In this document: one piece after another, positions 1-10,545 of the stretch
Layout: each line of letters opens with the position of its first letter
Numbering within the stretch: position 1 is the first letter of the stretch
Made by a program: the position numbers and the translations under genes
Source of the DNA: Pygmaiobacter massiliensis
Lineage (GTDB): Bacteria; Bacillota; Clostridia; Oscillospirales; Ruminococcaceae
Assembly: GCF_900199435.1 (NCBI RefSeq)
Contig: NZ_OAML01000003.1
Location: 1,133,166-1,197,165, forward strand
Length of the DNA: 64,000 nt
Reading direction: 5' to 3'
Notes under the pieces: generated by a model
The model's database searches: none
Seen by the model: only the letters and a program-made list of their open reading frames with translations
What the model was told of the DNA's origin: nothing

Positions 1-228
1 TACAACGTTTTTCTGCAGGCAGCTGCCGGGGCACTGGGCATTACATTGGTTGAGTTTTGCTTTGGCGTAATCTTTAACCTTTGGCTGCAAATGAATGTTT
101 GGAGCTATGCGGATGAGCCATTTAATCTGCTGGGACAGGTGTGCCTTTATTATACGGGTATCTGGTATCTGCTGGCGCTGCCGGTGATGCTTTATTTTAA
201 ACCCATCAAATCGCGCCGCATCGCTTGA
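1..228 (+). CDS. CmpB-type putative ABC transporter membrane protein, 3' end only
   Basis: The reading frame is open from base 1 and ends at the TGA at 226-228, so only the last 75 codons are present and the start lies outside the window. The segment contains a hydrophobic stretch, the motif WSYADEPFNLLGQ and a final membrane helix followed by a basic end. This W-x-Y-x(3)-PFN-x(2)-G pattern is typical of the PF06541 family ('putative ABC-transporter type IV', CmpB-like), a poorly understood membrane family of Firmicutes. The stop codon lies inside the -35 box of the next gene's promoter, so the two genes are tightly packed but separately transcribed. The family call rests on this short motif. 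Confidence 0.65.
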   Translation, partial: YNVFLQAAAGALGITLVEFCFGVIFNLWLQMNVWSYADEPFNLLGQVCLYYTGIWYLLALPVMLYFKPIKSRRIA

Positions 229-253
229 CAGTACCTGTTTCGTTTGCTATACT
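225..253 (+). promoter_or_regulatory. Sigma-A promoter of the rrf2 gene
   Basis: TTGACA at 225-230 and TATACT at 248-253 are separated by 17 bp, a near-consensus housekeeping promoter. Transcription would start near 260, leaving a roughly 40-nt leader before the ATG at 302. Confidence 0.85.
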
Positions 254-276
254 CAATGTATATTCGTTTAGTATAG
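247..276. promoter_or_regulatory. Inverted repeat over the -10 box, possible Rrf2 operator
   Basis: CTATACT (247-253) and AGTATAG (270-276) form a perfect 7-bp inverted repeat with a 16-nt spacer. The left arm includes the -10 hexamer and the right arm lies just past the expected start site. Rrf2-family regulators commonly repress their own promoter through such sites, so autoregulation is a reasonable inference. Confidence 0.45.
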
Positions 277-301
277 TTTTATTGGAGAGAAGGTCGCCAC
301 C

Positions 302-736
302 ATGTATCTTACACAAGAAACAGATTATGCGGTGCGAATCGTTTATTGCCTTGCTGAGAGCGGGGGCCGCAAAGATGCCGGCAGCCTTGGCGCACAAATG
401 AACGTAACACTGCGGTTTTCACTGAAAATTCTCGGTAAGTTAAGTGCTGCCGGTGTGGTGAAAAGCTTTAAAGGTACCCATGGCGGCTACGAGCTGGCCC
501 GTGACCCGTCGCAGATTACCTTGAAAGATGTGGTAGATGCGGTAGAGGGTTCGCCATATGTAATCAGCCGCTGTATTTCGCAAGGCGGGGAATGTAATCG
601 CGGAGCATCTGGGTGCTGTGCTTTTCAGCATGAATTTGCAAAGATTTCTGAGAGTATCAATCGTCAGCTTTCGGCGGTTACTTTCGCTGATTTGTTAAAA
701 AAGGAAAAGCACGAAACTTCACAAACAGCAAAGTGA
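302..736 (+). CDS. Rrf2-family transcriptional regulator, possible Fe-S sensor
   Basis: The 144-residue protein has the Rrf2 layout: a winged helix-turn-helix over about residues 1-65, including the signature KGTHGGYELAR near 57-67, then a dimerisation helix. A cysteine cluster follows: C91, C98, C105, C106, then H110. IscR and NsrR bind Fe-S clusters through three cysteines spaced about 6-8 residues apart in this region, so a redox- or Fe-S-responsive regulator is likely. The start is an ATG with GGAGAGAAGG upstream. It has its own promoter and a palindrome over the -10 box. No iscS or iscU gene is beside it, so the target genes are unknown; the divergence from IscR spacing leaves the ligand uncertain. 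Confidence 0.85.
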   Translation: MYLTQETDYAVRIVYCLAESGGRKDAGSLGAQMNVTLRFSLKILGKLSAAGVVKSFKGTHGGYELARDPSQITLKDVVDAVEGSPYVISRCISQGGECNRGASGCCAFQHEFAKISESINRQLSAVTFADLLKKEKHETSQTAK

Positions 737-756
737 ACAAAAAAAGAAAACTGTTA

Positions 757-784
757 TTGACATATCGCGTAAACGTGATAGAAT
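757..784 (+). promoter_or_regulatory. Promoter-like sequence upstream of the Amt gene
   Basis: TTGACA (757-762) and TAGAAT (779-784) are 16 bp apart. The predicted start, near 790, lies directly before a strong terminator hairpin at 802-834. The promoter therefore either feeds a conditionally terminated leader or is fortuitous. Confidence 0.6.
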
Positions 785-801
785 GAATAGCATCGAAAGC
801 A

Positions 802-834
802 AAGGCGCTGCCGTAAAACGGCAGCGCCTTTTTT
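802..834 (+). terminator. Strong intrinsic terminator between rrf2 and amt
   Basis: A perfect 13-bp stem (802-814 with 818-830) with an AAA loop is followed by a run of six T. It ends rrf2 transcription, but it is also downstream of the promoter-like sequence at 757-784, so it could act as an attenuator for the amt gene. A second small hairpin, GCTGTGG/CCACAGC, lies at 854-874. Confidence 0.85.
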
Positions 835-947
835 GCTTTTTCCGGCCGGTTTAGCTGTGGCAGCGCACCACAGCGCAAAACGTTGTATGTCTGTGCATGA
901 GGTCTTAAAAAAACGCACGGGCTTGGTGAAACCGAGGAGGAGAGACG

Positions 948-2717
948 ATGTATTCAGCGATTGATACCGTATGGGTCTTGTTGGGCACTACTTTAGTGTT
1001 TTTTATGCAGGCTGGCTTTGCCATGGTGGAAACGGGTTTTACCCGGGCCAAAAATGCGGGCAATATTATCATGAAAAATTTGATGGATTTTGCCTGCGGA
1101 ACAGTAGTATATTGGGTGCTGGGTTTTGGCCTGATGTATGGAAGCACAGAGCTGCTACCCGGTTTACTGGGGAATTTAAGCGTAGCCTGGCAGGCGGATA
1201 CCAGATGGACAGATTTGATTTTTCAGACGGTTTTCTGCGCCACCGCTGCGACCATTGTTTCCGGTGCCATGGCTGAGCGCACGAATTTTAAAGCGTATCT
1301 GCTCTATTCCATTGCAATCAGTGCAGTGGTTTACCCGGTTTCGGGGCACTGGATTTGGGGCGGCGGATGGCTTTCCACGTTGGGAACGGCAGAAGGTCTT
1401 TTGCCAAGACTCGGCGCTTATGGCTTTCACGATTTCGCCGGTTCCACCGCAGTGCATATGGTGGGTGGACTTTCCGCTTTGATTGGGGCAAAAATACTGG
1501 GACCTCGCATCGGTAAGTATAATAAGGATGGCAGCCCCAATGCCATACCGGGGCATAGCTTGACCTTGGGTGCACTGGGTGTGTTTATTTTATGGTTTGG
1601 CTGGTTTGGCTTTAATCCTGCTTCCTCGCTTGGGGTGGAAGGGCTGGAAGCAAACGTAGGACGCATTTTTGTAACCACCAATATGGCTGCGGCAGTAGCA
1701 ACCTGCACTGTAATGGTGATCACCTGGGTGCGCTATGGCAAACCGGACGTATCCATGACGTTGAATGGTTCGCTCGCAGGGCTGGTTGCAATTACTGCGG
1801 GCTGCTCTACAGTAACGGTCACGGGCTCGGCGGTTATCGGCTTGCTTGCCGGTTGGATCGTGGTTTTTGGTATTGAATTTGTAGACCGGAAACTTAAAAT
1901 TGACGACCCGGTAGGTGCAGTTGGTGTACACTGCCTGTGCGGTGGTGCGGGTACGATATTGGTGGGGGTATTTGCTTACTTTGACCCGTATACCGACAGC
2001 ACGGTTTTGCAAAAAGGACAGGGGCTTGGGCTGATTTACGGCGGCGGCACGGCACAGCTGCTGGTGCAGGTTTTGGGTGTGGCCGCTGTTGCATTATGGG
2101 TTACGGTTACCATGAACGTAATTTTTCGACTGATTGACCGTGTGGTGGGCCTGCGTGTTTCAGAAGAAGAGGAAATCGACGGGCTGGATCTGCACGAGCA
2201 TGGTTTGATTTCGGCTTATGCAGATTTTATGCCCGTAAGTATGGCAGTCAACGAAAACACCAATCTCGGCAATGACGATTATATTTCGGCTTCACCGGCA
2301 GCGATAGAAGCGGCAATACCAGTAATGCAGACTACCAGTTATCCGGCAGATTCTGCGCAAGCGGGGAGGATAACCAATGTCGTCATCCTCTGCCGTCAGA
2401 CGAAATTTGAGGCACTGAAGACTGCTTTGAACGACCTTGGCATTACAGGGCTGACACTGACCCATGTACAGGGATGCGGCATTCAAAAGGGTGGAGAATA
2501 TTACCGCGGTGTTCCGCAGGATATGAACCTGTTGCCCCGGGTCAAAGTTGAAGTTGTAGTCAGCCAGGTGCCCGTGGCAGATGTGATTGAAACCGCAAAA
2601 CGGGTTTTATATACCGGACATACGGGCGATGGAAAAATCTTTGTTTACGACGTTCAGAACGTTGTAAAAATTCGCACAGGGGAGATTGGGGTTGCGGCTT
2701 TGCAGGATGTAGAATAG
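948..2717 (+). CDS. amt: Ammonium transporter fused to a C-terminal PII (GlnB/GlnK) domain
   Basis: This 589-residue protein is much longer than a standard Amt (about 400-450). Residues 1 to about 420 form the multi-helix Amt channel, with the D-x-A-G-x(3)-H segment and the pore twin histidines at H170 and H328. A linker of about 55 residues leads to a complete PII domain from about residue 475, including a T-loop with YYRG (the equivalent tyrosine is uridylylated in enteric PII) and the B-loop TGHTGDGKIFV that binds nucleotide. The channel imports ammonium; a tethered PII should gate it according to 2-oxoglutarate/ATP/ADP state. Fusion makes the partner obligatory. The start has GAGGAGGAGAG upstream. 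No separate glnK or glnA is adjacent. Confidence 0.93.
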   Translation: MYSAIDTVWVLLGTTLVFFMQAGFAMVETGFTRAKNAGNIIMKNLMDFACGTVVYWVLGFGLMYGSTELLPGLLGNLSVAWQADTRWTDLIFQTVFCATAATIVSGAMAERTNFKAYLLYSIAISAVVYPVSGHWIWGGGWLSTLGTAEGLLPRLGAYGFHDFAGSTAVHMVGGLSALIGAKILGPRIGKYNKDGSPNAIPGHSLTLGALGVFILWFGWFGFNPASSLGVEGLEANVGRIFVTTNMAAAVATCTVMVITWVRYGKPDVSMTLNGSLAGLVAITAGCSTVTVTGSAVIGLLAGWIVVFGIEFVDRKLKIDDPVGAVGVHCLCGGAGTILVGVFAYFDPYTDSTVLQKGQGLGLIYGGGTAQLLVQVLGVAAVALWVTVTMNVIFRLIDRVVGLRVSEEEEIDGLDLHEHGLISAYADFMPVSMAVNENTNLGNDDYISASPAAIEAAIPVMQTTSYPADSAQAGRITNVVILCRQTKFEALKTALNDLGITGLTLTHVQGCGIQKGGEYYRGVPQDMNLLPRVKVEVVVSQVPVADVIETAKRVLYTGHTGDGKIFVYDVQNVVKIRTGEIGVAALQDVE

Positions 2718-2796
2718 CTGCTTGCAGTAACTGCAAACCGCCCGCATAGGGGCCTAATATGGAACTATAATTTAATTGCTTTCACTACATTCACAT

Positions 2797-2851
2797 AAAG
2801 AGCAGCAGCGGCGTACCTTGCAGCAACAGGGGACGCCGTTGCTCTTTTTAT
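2797..2851 (+). terminator. Intrinsic terminator after amt
   Basis: A long stem (AAAGAGCAGCAGCGGCGT at 2797-2814 with ACGCCGTTGCTCTTT at 2833-2847) is followed by TTTTATTTT. It separates amt from the rpoB promoter. Confidence 0.8.
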
Positions 2852-2879
2852 TTTATTTGTGAGAATTAGGTCGGAAGTG

Positions 2880-2908
2880 TTGACAAGTTGACAATAGTGC
2901 TATATAAT
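2880..2908 (+). promoter_or_regulatory. Consensus sigma-A promoter of rpoBC
   Basis: TTGACA (2880-2885) and TATAAT (2903-2908) have an exact 17-bp spacer. A second TTGACA overlaps the spacer at 2888-2893. This is a perfect-consensus promoter, as expected for RNA polymerase genes that are not transcribed from an upstream rplJL operon. Confidence 0.92.
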
Positions 2909-2921
2909 ATTCAACTGTATA

Positions 2922-3009
2922 AAAACGGGTAGTCCTGTCAATTTTCACAAACTTTGATGTATTATGCTGTGCAAGATGCACAACAGCGTGAGAAGTCAAT
3001 GCCCGTTTT
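2922..3009 (+). promoter_or_regulatory. Structured rpoB leader
   Basis: The 150-nt leader can fold with a closing stem AAAACGGG (2922-2929) with CCCGTTTT (3002-3009) that encloses a hairpin (2966-2972 with 2978-2987). No known riboswitch matches. A role in control of rpoBC expression is inference only. Confidence 0.45.
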
Positions 3010-3061
3010 CGTGTCTGTTACGCAGAAGTAAATTATAGATGAATAGGAGTGGTCGCTAATT

Positions 3062-6000
3062 ATGGTGAATGTCAAGCCCGTACAGCTTGGTAAAACCACG
3101 CGAATGAGCTTTTCTAAAATCGATGAAGTGCTGGAAATGCCCAACTTGATCGAGGTCCAGAAAAACTCTTATAAGTGGTTTTTGGAAAAAGGCTTAAAAG
3201 AGGTCTTCCGCGACATTTCCACGATCGAAGACTACACCGGCAACCTGGTTCTGGACTTTGTGGACTACCGTCTTTCTGACGAGCCCAAGTACACGATTAA
3301 AGAATGCAAGGAACGCGACGTTACCTACGCCGCGCCGATGTATGTTACGGCACGTCTTTTCAATAACGAAACTCAGGAAGTTAAGCAGCAAGAAATTTTT
3401 ATGGGTGACTTCCCGCTGATGACCGACGCCGGCACTTTTATCATCAATGGTGCAGAGCGTGTTATTGTTTCTCAGCTCGTTCGTTCTCCCGGTGTTTATT
3501 TTGATTTCAGCTATGATAAAACCGGTAAAAAACTCTACACCGCAACCCTCAACCCGAACCGCGGTGCATGGTTGGAGTATGAAACCGACTCCAATGACGT
3601 GTTTTATGTTCATATTGATAAAAACCGCAAACTGCCGGTAACCACCTTTATCCGCGCACTCGGCCTCGGCGACGATGCCCAGATTCGCGAATTCTTTGGC
3701 GAGGACGACCGCATTGAAGCAACCCTCGCAAAAGACAGCACCCACTCTGAAGAAGAGGGCCTGCTGGAGACTTACCGCAAACTGCGTCCGGGCGAGCCCC
3801 CGACGGTTGAGAGCAGCCAGGCACACCTCAACAGCCTGTTCTTTGATGATCGCCGCTATGACCTGTCCCGTTTCGGCCGTTACAAGCTGAACAAGAAGTT
3901 GGCGATTGCACGCCGCATTCAGGGCCAGAAGCCGATGCGCGACATCATTGCACCGCTGACCGGCGAGCTGCTTTGCGCCAAGGGTGAAGTCATCACCGCA
4001 CAGGTTGCTGACGAAATCCAGAAAAACGGCGTTTCTGTTGTCTATATTGATGCAGAGGGCAAAGAGGTTAAGGTTATCTCCAACGGCATGGTAAACCCGG
4101 CCGATTACCTGAGCTTTGATCCCCTTGAGGTCGGCCTCGAAGAGATGGTCAACTTCAACGAGCTGCAGAAAATCCTGACCGCAGCAAGCGACATTGAAGA
4201 GCAGAAAAAGCTGCTTGACCAGAATCGCGATTTGCTGATTCCGCGTCATACCACAGTGGATGATATGCTCTCTTCCATCAACTATTTGAACAATCTCGCT
4301 TACGGCATTGGCGTAACTGACGACATCGACCATCTTGGCAACCGTCGTATTCGCTGCGTCGGCGAGCTGCTCCAGAATGCTGTCCGTACCGGGTTTGCCC
4401 GTATGGAGCGTGTCATCCGCGAGCGCATGACCCTGCAGGATACCGAAGCGGTTACCCCGCAGGCACTGATTAACATCCGTCCTGTCGTGGCAGCAATCAA
4501 AGAGTTCTTCGGCTCTTCTCCGCTGTCTCAGTTCATGGACCAGAACAACCCGCTGGCAGAGCTTACTCATAAGCGTCGTCTGTCCTCTTTGGGACCGGGT
4601 GGTCTGTCTCGTGACCGCGCAGGCTTCCAGGTTCGTGACGTTCATTACACTCACTACGGCCGCATGTGCCCGATTGAGACGCCTGAAGGTCCGAACATCG
4701 GTCTGATCTCTTACCTCGCAACCTTTGCGAAGATCAACCAGTACGGCTTTATTGAGGCTCCTTACCGCCGCATTGACAAAGAGAATCACAGCGTTACCGA
4801 TGAGGTTGTCTACATGACCGCCGACGTCGAGGATAACTATGTTGTTGCTCAGGCAAACGAGCCGCTGGACGAAAACGGCTGGTTTATCCATGAGCGCGTC
4901 AATGCTCGTTGCCGTGACGAAATCATGTCGGTTGAGCGTGAAAAGGCTGACTTCATGGACGTTACCCCCCGCATGGTGGTTTCTGTTGCAACTTCGATGA
5001 TTCCGTTCCTTGAGAACGATGACGCGAACCGTGCATTGATGGGTTCCAACATGCAGCGTCAGGCTGTGCCTCTGCTGATTACCGAGCAGCCCTTTGTTGC
5101 AACCGGTATGGAATACAAGGCCGCCTGCGATTCCGGCGTTTGCGTACTGGCAAAACGTGATGGTATTGTTGAGCACCTTTCGGCAGATAAGATTGTCGTT
5201 CGTGCAAACGATGGCACCTCCGATGCCTATGACATTATTAAATTTATGCGTTCCAACCAGGGGACTTGCGTCAATCAGCGTCCCATTGTTGAAAAAGGTG
5301 AGGAAGTCAAGGCCGGACAGGTGCTGGCCGACGGCCCCGCAACCAAAAACGGCGAGATTTCGCTGGGCAAAAATGCGCTGATTGGCTTTATGACCTGGGA
5401 AGGTTATAACTACGAGGACGCCGTTCTCATCAACGAGAAAGTTGTCCGCGAAGACGTGTTCACTTCTATCCACGTTGAGGAGTACGAGCTGGAAGCCCGT
5501 GAAACCAAACTGGGACCTGAGGAAATCACCCGCGATATTCCGAACGTCGGTGACGACGCACTGAAAGACCTCGACGAGCGCGGCATCATCCGCATCGGTG
5601 CAGAGGTAAAAGCCGGCGATATTCTGGTTGGCAAGGTCACCCCGAAGGGCGAGACCGAGTTGACCGCAGAGGAGCGCTTGCTGCGCGCCATCTTCGGCGA
5701 GAAAGCCCGCGAAGTTCGTGATACCTCGCTGCGTGTACCGCACGGCGAATATGGCATCATCGTTGACGTTAAGGTCTTTACTCCGGAAAACTGCGACGAG
5801 CTGAACCCCGGCGTCCGCCAGGTTGTTCGCTGCTATATCGCTCAGAAGCGCAAAATCAGCGTCGGCGATAAGATGGCAGGCCGCCATGGTAATAAAGGTG
5901 TTGTTTCCCGCATTCTGCCGCAGGAGGATATGCCCTTCCTGCCCGATGGCACTCCGCTGGACATCTGCCTCAACCCGCTCGGCGTTCCGTCTCGTATGAA

Positions 6001-6772
6001 CATCGGACAGGTGCTTGAAGTTCACCTTGGTATGGCTGCAAAAGCCCTGGGCATCAAGGTGATGACTCCGGTCTTTGACGGCGCACACGAATCCGACATC
6101 CGCGACATGTTTAAAGAAGCCGGCATGCGTGAAGACGGCAAGACCTTCGTTTACGATGGTCGAACCGGCGAGCGCTTTGATAACCCCGTTACTGTCGGTT
6201 ATATGTACTACCTCAAACTGCATCACCTTGTTGACGATAAGATCCACGCCCGTTCCACCGGCCCGTACAGCCTCGTGACCCAGCAGCCTCTCGGCGGTAA
6301 GGCACAGTTCGGCGGCCAGCGCTTTGGTGAGATGGAGGTTTGGGCACTTGAAGCATACGGTGCAGCTTACACCCTGCAGGAGATTCTGACCGTTAAATCT
6401 GACGACGTTGTGGGCCGTGTAAAAACCTACGAAGCAATCGTCAAAGGCCAGAACGTGCCGAAGCCGGGCATCCCTGAGTCCTTCCGCGTTCTTATCAAAG
6501 AGCTGCAGAGCCTTGGCCTTGACGTGCGTGTTCTCGACCAGAACCGCGACGAGATCGACCTCAAGCAGAACTTTGACGATGACGATATGGGCTTTGACCC
6601 CGCGAGCATGCGTCTTGGTGACGATGTGCTGGTGGAAAGCGAACTGGAAAACTACACCATCAACGATGCCGAAGAGGGCGACGCAGAAGTTACTGACGAA
6701 GAAGACAGCGGCGACCTGTTCCTGGATTTGGGAGAAGACACTCTCGCCGATAATCTCGACGACATCGAATAG
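3062..6772 (+). CDS. rpoB: DNA-directed RNA polymerase beta subunit
   Basis: This is the 1236-residue beta subunit of RNA polymerase. The rifampicin-binding segment around residues 485-515 is wild type at the usual resistance sites: SQFMDQNNP, the THKRRLS histidine (about 503) and the following [26 protein letters not shown] lies near 935 and [20 protein letters not shown] near 1077. The last 75 residues form an acidic tail rich in D and E, longer than in E. coli but common in Firmicutes. The ATG follows AATAGGAGTGGTCGCTAATT. rpoB has its own consensus promoter; rplK-A-J-L are not upstream here. rpoC follows after 35 nt, so the two are co-transcribed. Confidence 0.99.
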   Translation: MVNVKPVQLGKTTRMSFSKIDEVLEMPNLIEVQKNSYKWFLEKGLKEVFRDISTIEDYTGNLVLDFVDYRLSDEPKYTIKECKERDVTYAAPMYVTARLFNNETQEVKQQEIFMGDFPLMTDAGTFIINGAERVIVSQLVRSPGVYFDFSYDKTGKKLYTATLNPNRGAWLEYETDSNDVFYVHIDKNRKLPVTTFIRALGLGDDAQIREFFGEDDRIEATLAKDSTHSEEEGLLETYRKLRPGEPPTVESSQAHLNSLFFDDRRYDLSRFGRYKLNKKLAIARRIQGQKPMRDIIAPLTGELLCAKGEVITAQVADEIQKNGVSVVYIDAEGKEVKVISNGMVNPADYLSFDPLEVGLEEMVNFNELQKILTAASDIEEQKKLLDQNRDLLIPRHTTVDDMLSSINYLNNLAYGIGVTDDIDHLGNRRIRCVGELLQNAVRTGFARMERVIRERMTLQDTEAVTPQALINIRPVVAAIKEFFGSSPLSQFMDQNNPLAELTHKRRLSSLGPGGLSRDRAGFQVRDVHYTHYGRMCPIETPEGPNIGLISYLATFAKINQYGFIEAPYRRIDKENHSVTDEVVYMTADVEDNYVVAQANEPLDENGWFIHERVNARCRDEIMSVEREKADFMDVTPRMVVSVATSMIPFLENDDANRALMGSNMQRQAVPLLITEQPFVATGMEYKAACDSGVCVLAKRDGIVEHLSADKIVVRANDGTSDAYDIIKFMRSNQGTCVNQRPIVEKGEEVKAGQVLADGPATKNGEISLGKNALIGFMTWEGYNYEDAVLINEKVVREDVFTSIHVEEYELEARETKLGPEEITRDIPNVGDDALKDLDERGIIRIGAEVKAGDILVGKVTPKGETELTAEERLLRAIFGEKAREVRDTSLRVPHGEYGIIVDVKVFTPENCDELNPGVRQVVRCYIAQKRKISVGDKMAGRHGNKGVVSRILPQEDMPFLPDGTPLDICLNPLGVPSRMNIGQVLEVHLGMAAKALGIKVMTPVFDGAHESDIRDMFKEAGMREDGKTFVYDGRTGERFDNPVTVGYMYYLKLHHLVDDKIHARSTGPYSLVTQQPLGGKAQFGGQRFGEMEVWALEAYGAAYTLQEILTVKSDDVVGRVKTYEAIVKGQNVPKPGIPESFRVLIKELQSLGLDVRVLDQNRDEIDLKQNFDDDDMGFDPASMRLGDDVLVESELENYTINDAEEGDAEVTDEEDSGDLFLDLGEDTLADNLDDIE

Positions 6773-6807
6773 TAGTTATAAATTACAGTAAAGGAAGGGT
6801 TCGCTCA

Positions 6808-9800
6808 ATGGAGTTTAACGTCTTTGATTCTATCAAAATCGGGCTTGCTTCTCCCGAACAGATCCGTGCATGGAGCTACGGTGAAGTTACAAAGCCCGAA
6901 ACTATAAATTACCGCACCTTGAAACCTGAGCGGGACGGCCTGTTCTGCGAAAAAATCTTTGGACCCATGAAAGACTGGGAGTGCCATTGCGGAAAGTATA
7001 AACGCATCCGCTACAAAGGCAAAGTCTGCGACCGCTGCGGCGTCGAGGTAACTCGCGCCAAAGTGCGCCGCGAGCGCATGGGCCACATTGAACTCGCAGC
7101 ACCGGTTTCCCACATCTGGTACTTTAAAGGTATCCCGTCCCGCATCGGCCTGATCCTCGATATCAGCCCCCGTCTGCTGGACCGTGTACTCTACTTCGCA
7201 AGCTATATCGTTACCGATCCGGGCCTTACCCCGCTCGAAGAGAAACAGCTGCTGAGCGAAAAAGAGTACCGCGAAATGCGCGAGCGCTATGAAGACGAGT
7301 TTAAGGCTGCCATGGGCGCCGAAGCTGTCAAAGAGTTGCTGGCCAAAATTAATCTTGAGGTGCTTTCTGAGCAGCTGCGCGGCGAGCTGGAGGATGCCTC
7401 CGGCCAGAAACGTATGCGCTTGCTGAAACGTCTTGAAGTGGTTGAGGCATTCCGTCTTTCCGGCAACCGTCCGGAGTGGATGATTCTCGATGCAATCCCG
7501 GTCATCCCGCCCGATATCCGCCCGATGGTTCAGCTGGACGGCGGCCGTTTTGCGACAAGTGATCTCAACGATTTGTATCGTCGCGTTATCAACCGCAACA
7601 ACCGTCTGCGCCGTCTGTTGGAGCTCGGTGCTCCCGACATCATTATCCGCAACGAAAAGCGTATGCTTCAGGAAGCGGTTGATGCTCTGATTGATAATGG
7701 CCGTCGCGGCCGTCCCGTTACTGGCCCGAACAACCGTCCGCTCAAGAGCTTGTCTGACATGCTCAAGGGTAAACAGGGCCGCTTCCGTCAGAACTTGCTT
7801 GGTAAACGTGTTGACTATTCCGGCCGTTCGGTTATCGTCGTTGGCCCGGAACTCAAAATGTACCAGTGCGGTCTGCCGAAAGAAATGGCGCTCGAGCTCT
7901 TCAAGCCCTTCGTTATGAAGGACCTCGTTGAGAACGGCGTTGCAAACAACATCAAATCTGCCCGTAAGATGGTCGAACGCATCCATCCGCAGGTCTGGGA
8001 TTCTCTTGAGAAGGTCATCAAAGGCCACCCGGTCATGCTGAACCGTGCACCGACCCTTCACCGTCTGGGCATTCAGGCTTTTGAGCCGGTTCTCGTTGAG
8101 GGCCGTGCCATTAAGCTGCACCCGCTCGTATGTACCGCATTTAACGCCGACTTCGACGGCGACCAGATGGCAGTGCATCTTCCGCTTTCTGAAGAGGCAC
8201 AGCACGAGGCAATGACCTTGATGCTCGCTTCTCACAACCTGCTCAAACCGTCTGACGGTAAGCCCGTCACCGTGCCGACGCAGGATATGGTGCTTGGTTC
8301 TTACTACCTCACCATGGTCAACGAAGGCGACAAAGGCGAAGGCAAAATCTTCCGTAACGAAGATGAGGCGATGATGGCCTACCAAGAAGGTGTTATCACC
8401 TTGCAGGCACCCATCAAAGTGCGCCGCACCATGGAGATTAACGGTGAGATGAAGAGCAGCCTCGTGGATACCACAATGGGCAAAATCATCTTCAATGCAC
8501 CGATTCCGCAGGATCTTGGTTATGTCGACCGCAGTGTTGAAGAAAACCTCTTCCGCTATGAAATCGAGTTCCTCGTCACCAAAAAGACCCTCGGCCAGCT
8601 GATTGACCGTTGCATTCATGTGCATGGCACAGATATCACTTCCGAGATGCTGGACGCCATTAAATCGCAGGGCTTTAAATATTCTACCCGCGGCGCAGTT
8701 ACCGTTGCAGTTTCCGACGCAGAGATTCCGCCGCAGAAGGCAGAAATTCTCGCCGGTGCAGAGCAGCAGATTAACAAGGTGCTGAAACAGTTCAACCGTG
8801 GTCTTATTTCTGATGAAGAACGCTATAACAGCTGCATCAACATCTGGAATAAGGCAACCGACGACGTTTCTAAAGCAGTTACCGAGAACCTGTCTGATCG
8901 CAACCCCATCTTCATGATGGCGGATTCCGGTGCTCGTGGTTCTATGAACCAGATTCGTCAGCTGGCTGGCATGCGTGGTCTGCTTGCAAATACCGCAGGT
9001 AAGACCATTGAGGTGCCCATCAAGGCAAACTACCGTGAAGGCCTCTCTATCTTGGAGTACTTCATTTCCAGTCGTGGTGCTCGTAAGGGCTTGGCTGATA
9101 CCGCACTTCGTACCGCTGACTCGGGTTACTTGACCCGTCGTCTGGTTGACGTTTCTCAGGATGTTATTGTCCGTGAAGATGATTGCGGTTCCACCGAAGG
9201 CATCTGGGTTGAGGATATCCGCATCGGCAACGAGATGTACGAGCCGCTCGAAGAGCGTCTGCTCGGTCGTTATCCGGTCCGCGACATTCTGGATCCGGAA
9301 ACCGGCAAACTGCTGGTTTCCGCCGACACCATGATGCACGAAAAAGAGGCCAAACTGGTTGTCGAAGCCGGCATCAAAAAGGTTGAGCTTCGCAGTGTGC
9401 TTCACTGCCGCGCACGTCACGGCTGCTGCGCAAAATGCTACGGCGCAAACCTTGCAAACGGCCGTCCGGTCGAAATCGGTGAGTCTGTCGGTATCATTTC
9501 CGCACAGTCTATCGGTGAGCCGGGTACCCAGCTGACCATGCGTACCTTCCATACCGGCGGTATCGCGAATGCTGAGGATATTACCCAGGGTCTTCCGCGT
9601 GTTGAAGAGCTGTTCGAGGCACGCCGCCCGAAATCGCTCGCCATCATGACCGAGATTGCAGGTACCGTCCACATCGACGACACCAAGAAAAACCGCCATA
9701 TCGTGGTTTCCGGTGTTGACGAAAACGGCGCACCCGTTGAGAAGAGCTATATGATTCCGTTCGGCCAGCGCATCCGCGTTGCCGAGGGCGATGTGCTTGA

Positions 9801-10377
9801 GCTTGGCGATATGGTCACCGAGGGTAACGCTTATCCGCACGACATCCTTGCTATTAAGGGCCGCGCTGCAACCGAAGCATACATCATTGCTCAGGTACAG
9901 ATGACCTACCGTATGCAGGGTGTTGATATCAACGATAAGCACATCGAGGTTATCGTACACCAGATGATGCGCAAGGTTCGTGTAGACGATGCAGGCTCTA
10001 CCACCCTGATTGGCGGCGCACTTGCCGACAAGCGTGAGGTGGAGCGCCAGAACGCGGAAATCCGCGAGCGCATTGCAAACGGCGAAACCAATCTCGCCGA
10101 GGCAAAAACCACCGATGTTATGCTTGGTATCACCAAAGCATCTCTTGCTACCGATTCGTTCCTCTCCGCTGCTTCCTTCCAGGAGACCACTCGTGTCCTG
10201 ACCGAGGCTGCCATCAAAGGCAAGGAAGACCCGCTGCTGGGCCTCAAAGAGAACGTTATTATCGGTAAACTTATTCCGGCAGGTACCGGCCTTTCTGAGG
10301 ACGGCACCCCCATCGAAGCCAACAATCGCAATAGCGATACCGGAATGTTCTTCGATGATCTCACCGACGATATGTAA
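6808..10377 (+). CDS. rpoC: DNA-directed RNA polymerase beta' subunit
   Basis: The 1189-residue beta' subunit carries the N-terminal zinc ribbon (C59, C61, C74, C77), the catalytic NADFDGD loop with Asp 448, 450 and 452 that binds the active-site magnesium, and the second zinc cluster around residue 867 ([12 protein letters not shown]). The length is usual for Firmicutes, which lack the long enteric insertions. It lies 35 nt behind rpoB and has AAAGGAAGGG as ribosome binding site. A strong terminator follows 17 nt after the stop, so the rpoBC unit is closed here. Confidence 0.99.
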   Translation: MEFNVFDSIKIGLASPEQIRAWSYGEVTKPETINYRTLKPERDGLFCEKIFGPMKDWECHCGKYKRIRYKGKVCDRCGVEVTRAKVRRERMGHIELAAPVSHIWYFKGIPSRIGLILDISPRLLDRVLYFASYIVTDPGLTPLEEKQLLSEKEYREMRERYEDEFKAAMGAEAVKELLAKINLEVLSEQLRGELEDASGQKRMRLLKRLEVVEAFRLSGNRPEWMILDAIPVIPPDIRPMVQLDGGRFATSDLNDLYRRVINRNNRLRRLLELGAPDIIIRNEKRMLQEAVDALIDNGRRGRPVTGPNNRPLKSLSDMLKGKQGRFRQNLLGKRVDYSGRSVIVVGPELKMYQCGLPKEMALELFKPFVMKDLVENGVANNIKSARKMVERIHPQVWDSLEKVIKGHPVMLNRAPTLHRLGIQAFEPVLVEGRAIKLHPLVCTAFNADFDGDQMAVHLPLSEEAQHEAMTLMLASHNLLKPSDGKPVTVPTQDMVLGSYYLTMVNEGDKGEGKIFRNEDEAMMAYQEGVITLQAPIKVRRTMEINGEMKSSLVDTTMGKIIFNAPIPQDLGYVDRSVEENLFRYEIEFLVTKKTLGQLIDRCIHVHGTDITSEMLDAIKSQGFKYSTRGAVTVAVSDAEIPPQKAEILAGAEQQINKVLKQFNRGLISDEERYNSCINIWNKATDDVSKAVTENLSDRNPIFMMADSGARGSMNQIRQLAGMRGLLANTAGKTIEVPIKANYREGLSILEYFISSRGARKGLADTALRTADSGYLTRRLVDVSQDVIVREDDCGSTEGIWVEDIRIGNEMYEPLEERLLGRYPVRDILDPETGKLLVSADTMMHEKEAKLVVEAGIKKVELRSVLHCRARHGCCAKCYGANLANGRPVEIGESVGIISAQSIGEPGTQLTMRTFHTGGIANAEDITQGLPRVEELFEARRPKSLAIMTEIAGTVHIDDTKKNRHIVVSGVDENGAPVEKSYMIPFGQRIRVAEGDVLELGDMVTEGNAYPHDILAIKGRAATEAYIIAQVQMTYRMQGVDINDKHIEVIVHQMMRKVRVDDAGSTTLIGGALADKREVERQNAEIRERIANGETNLAEAKTTDVMLGITKASLATDSFLSAASFQETTRVLTEAAIKGKEDPLLGLKENVIIGKLIPAGTGLSEDGTPIEANNRNSDTGMFFDDLTDDM

Positions 10378-10394
10378 CCCCTGTTTTAGCAAAC

Positions 10395-10434
10395 AAAAAC
10401 GCAGAAGAAGTGTGAAAGCTTCTTCTGCGTTTTT
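10395..10434 (+). terminator. Terminator after rpoC
   Basis: A 16-bp stem (10395-10410 with 10419-10434) ends in a run of T. It closes the rpoBC transcript. Confidence 0.92.
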
Positions 10435-10545
10435 TCTTTGTAAAAAATTGCAACCGGCATTGTAAAGTGCTATGATGAATATATTCCAGCAGGGAAGTAT
10501 AGTGCGCAAGATTTGGTCTTGTATTTGCCGAAAGGGGAGATACAG

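Noticed and set aside
3194-6247. A 1017-codon open frame on the minus strand opposite rpoB
   Set aside because: It is a shadow of rpoB: the translated sequence shows no domain, rpoB is certain, and strong codon bias keeps the opposite frame open. The same holds for the 1234-codon frame opposite rpoC and the 693-codon frame opposite fusA.
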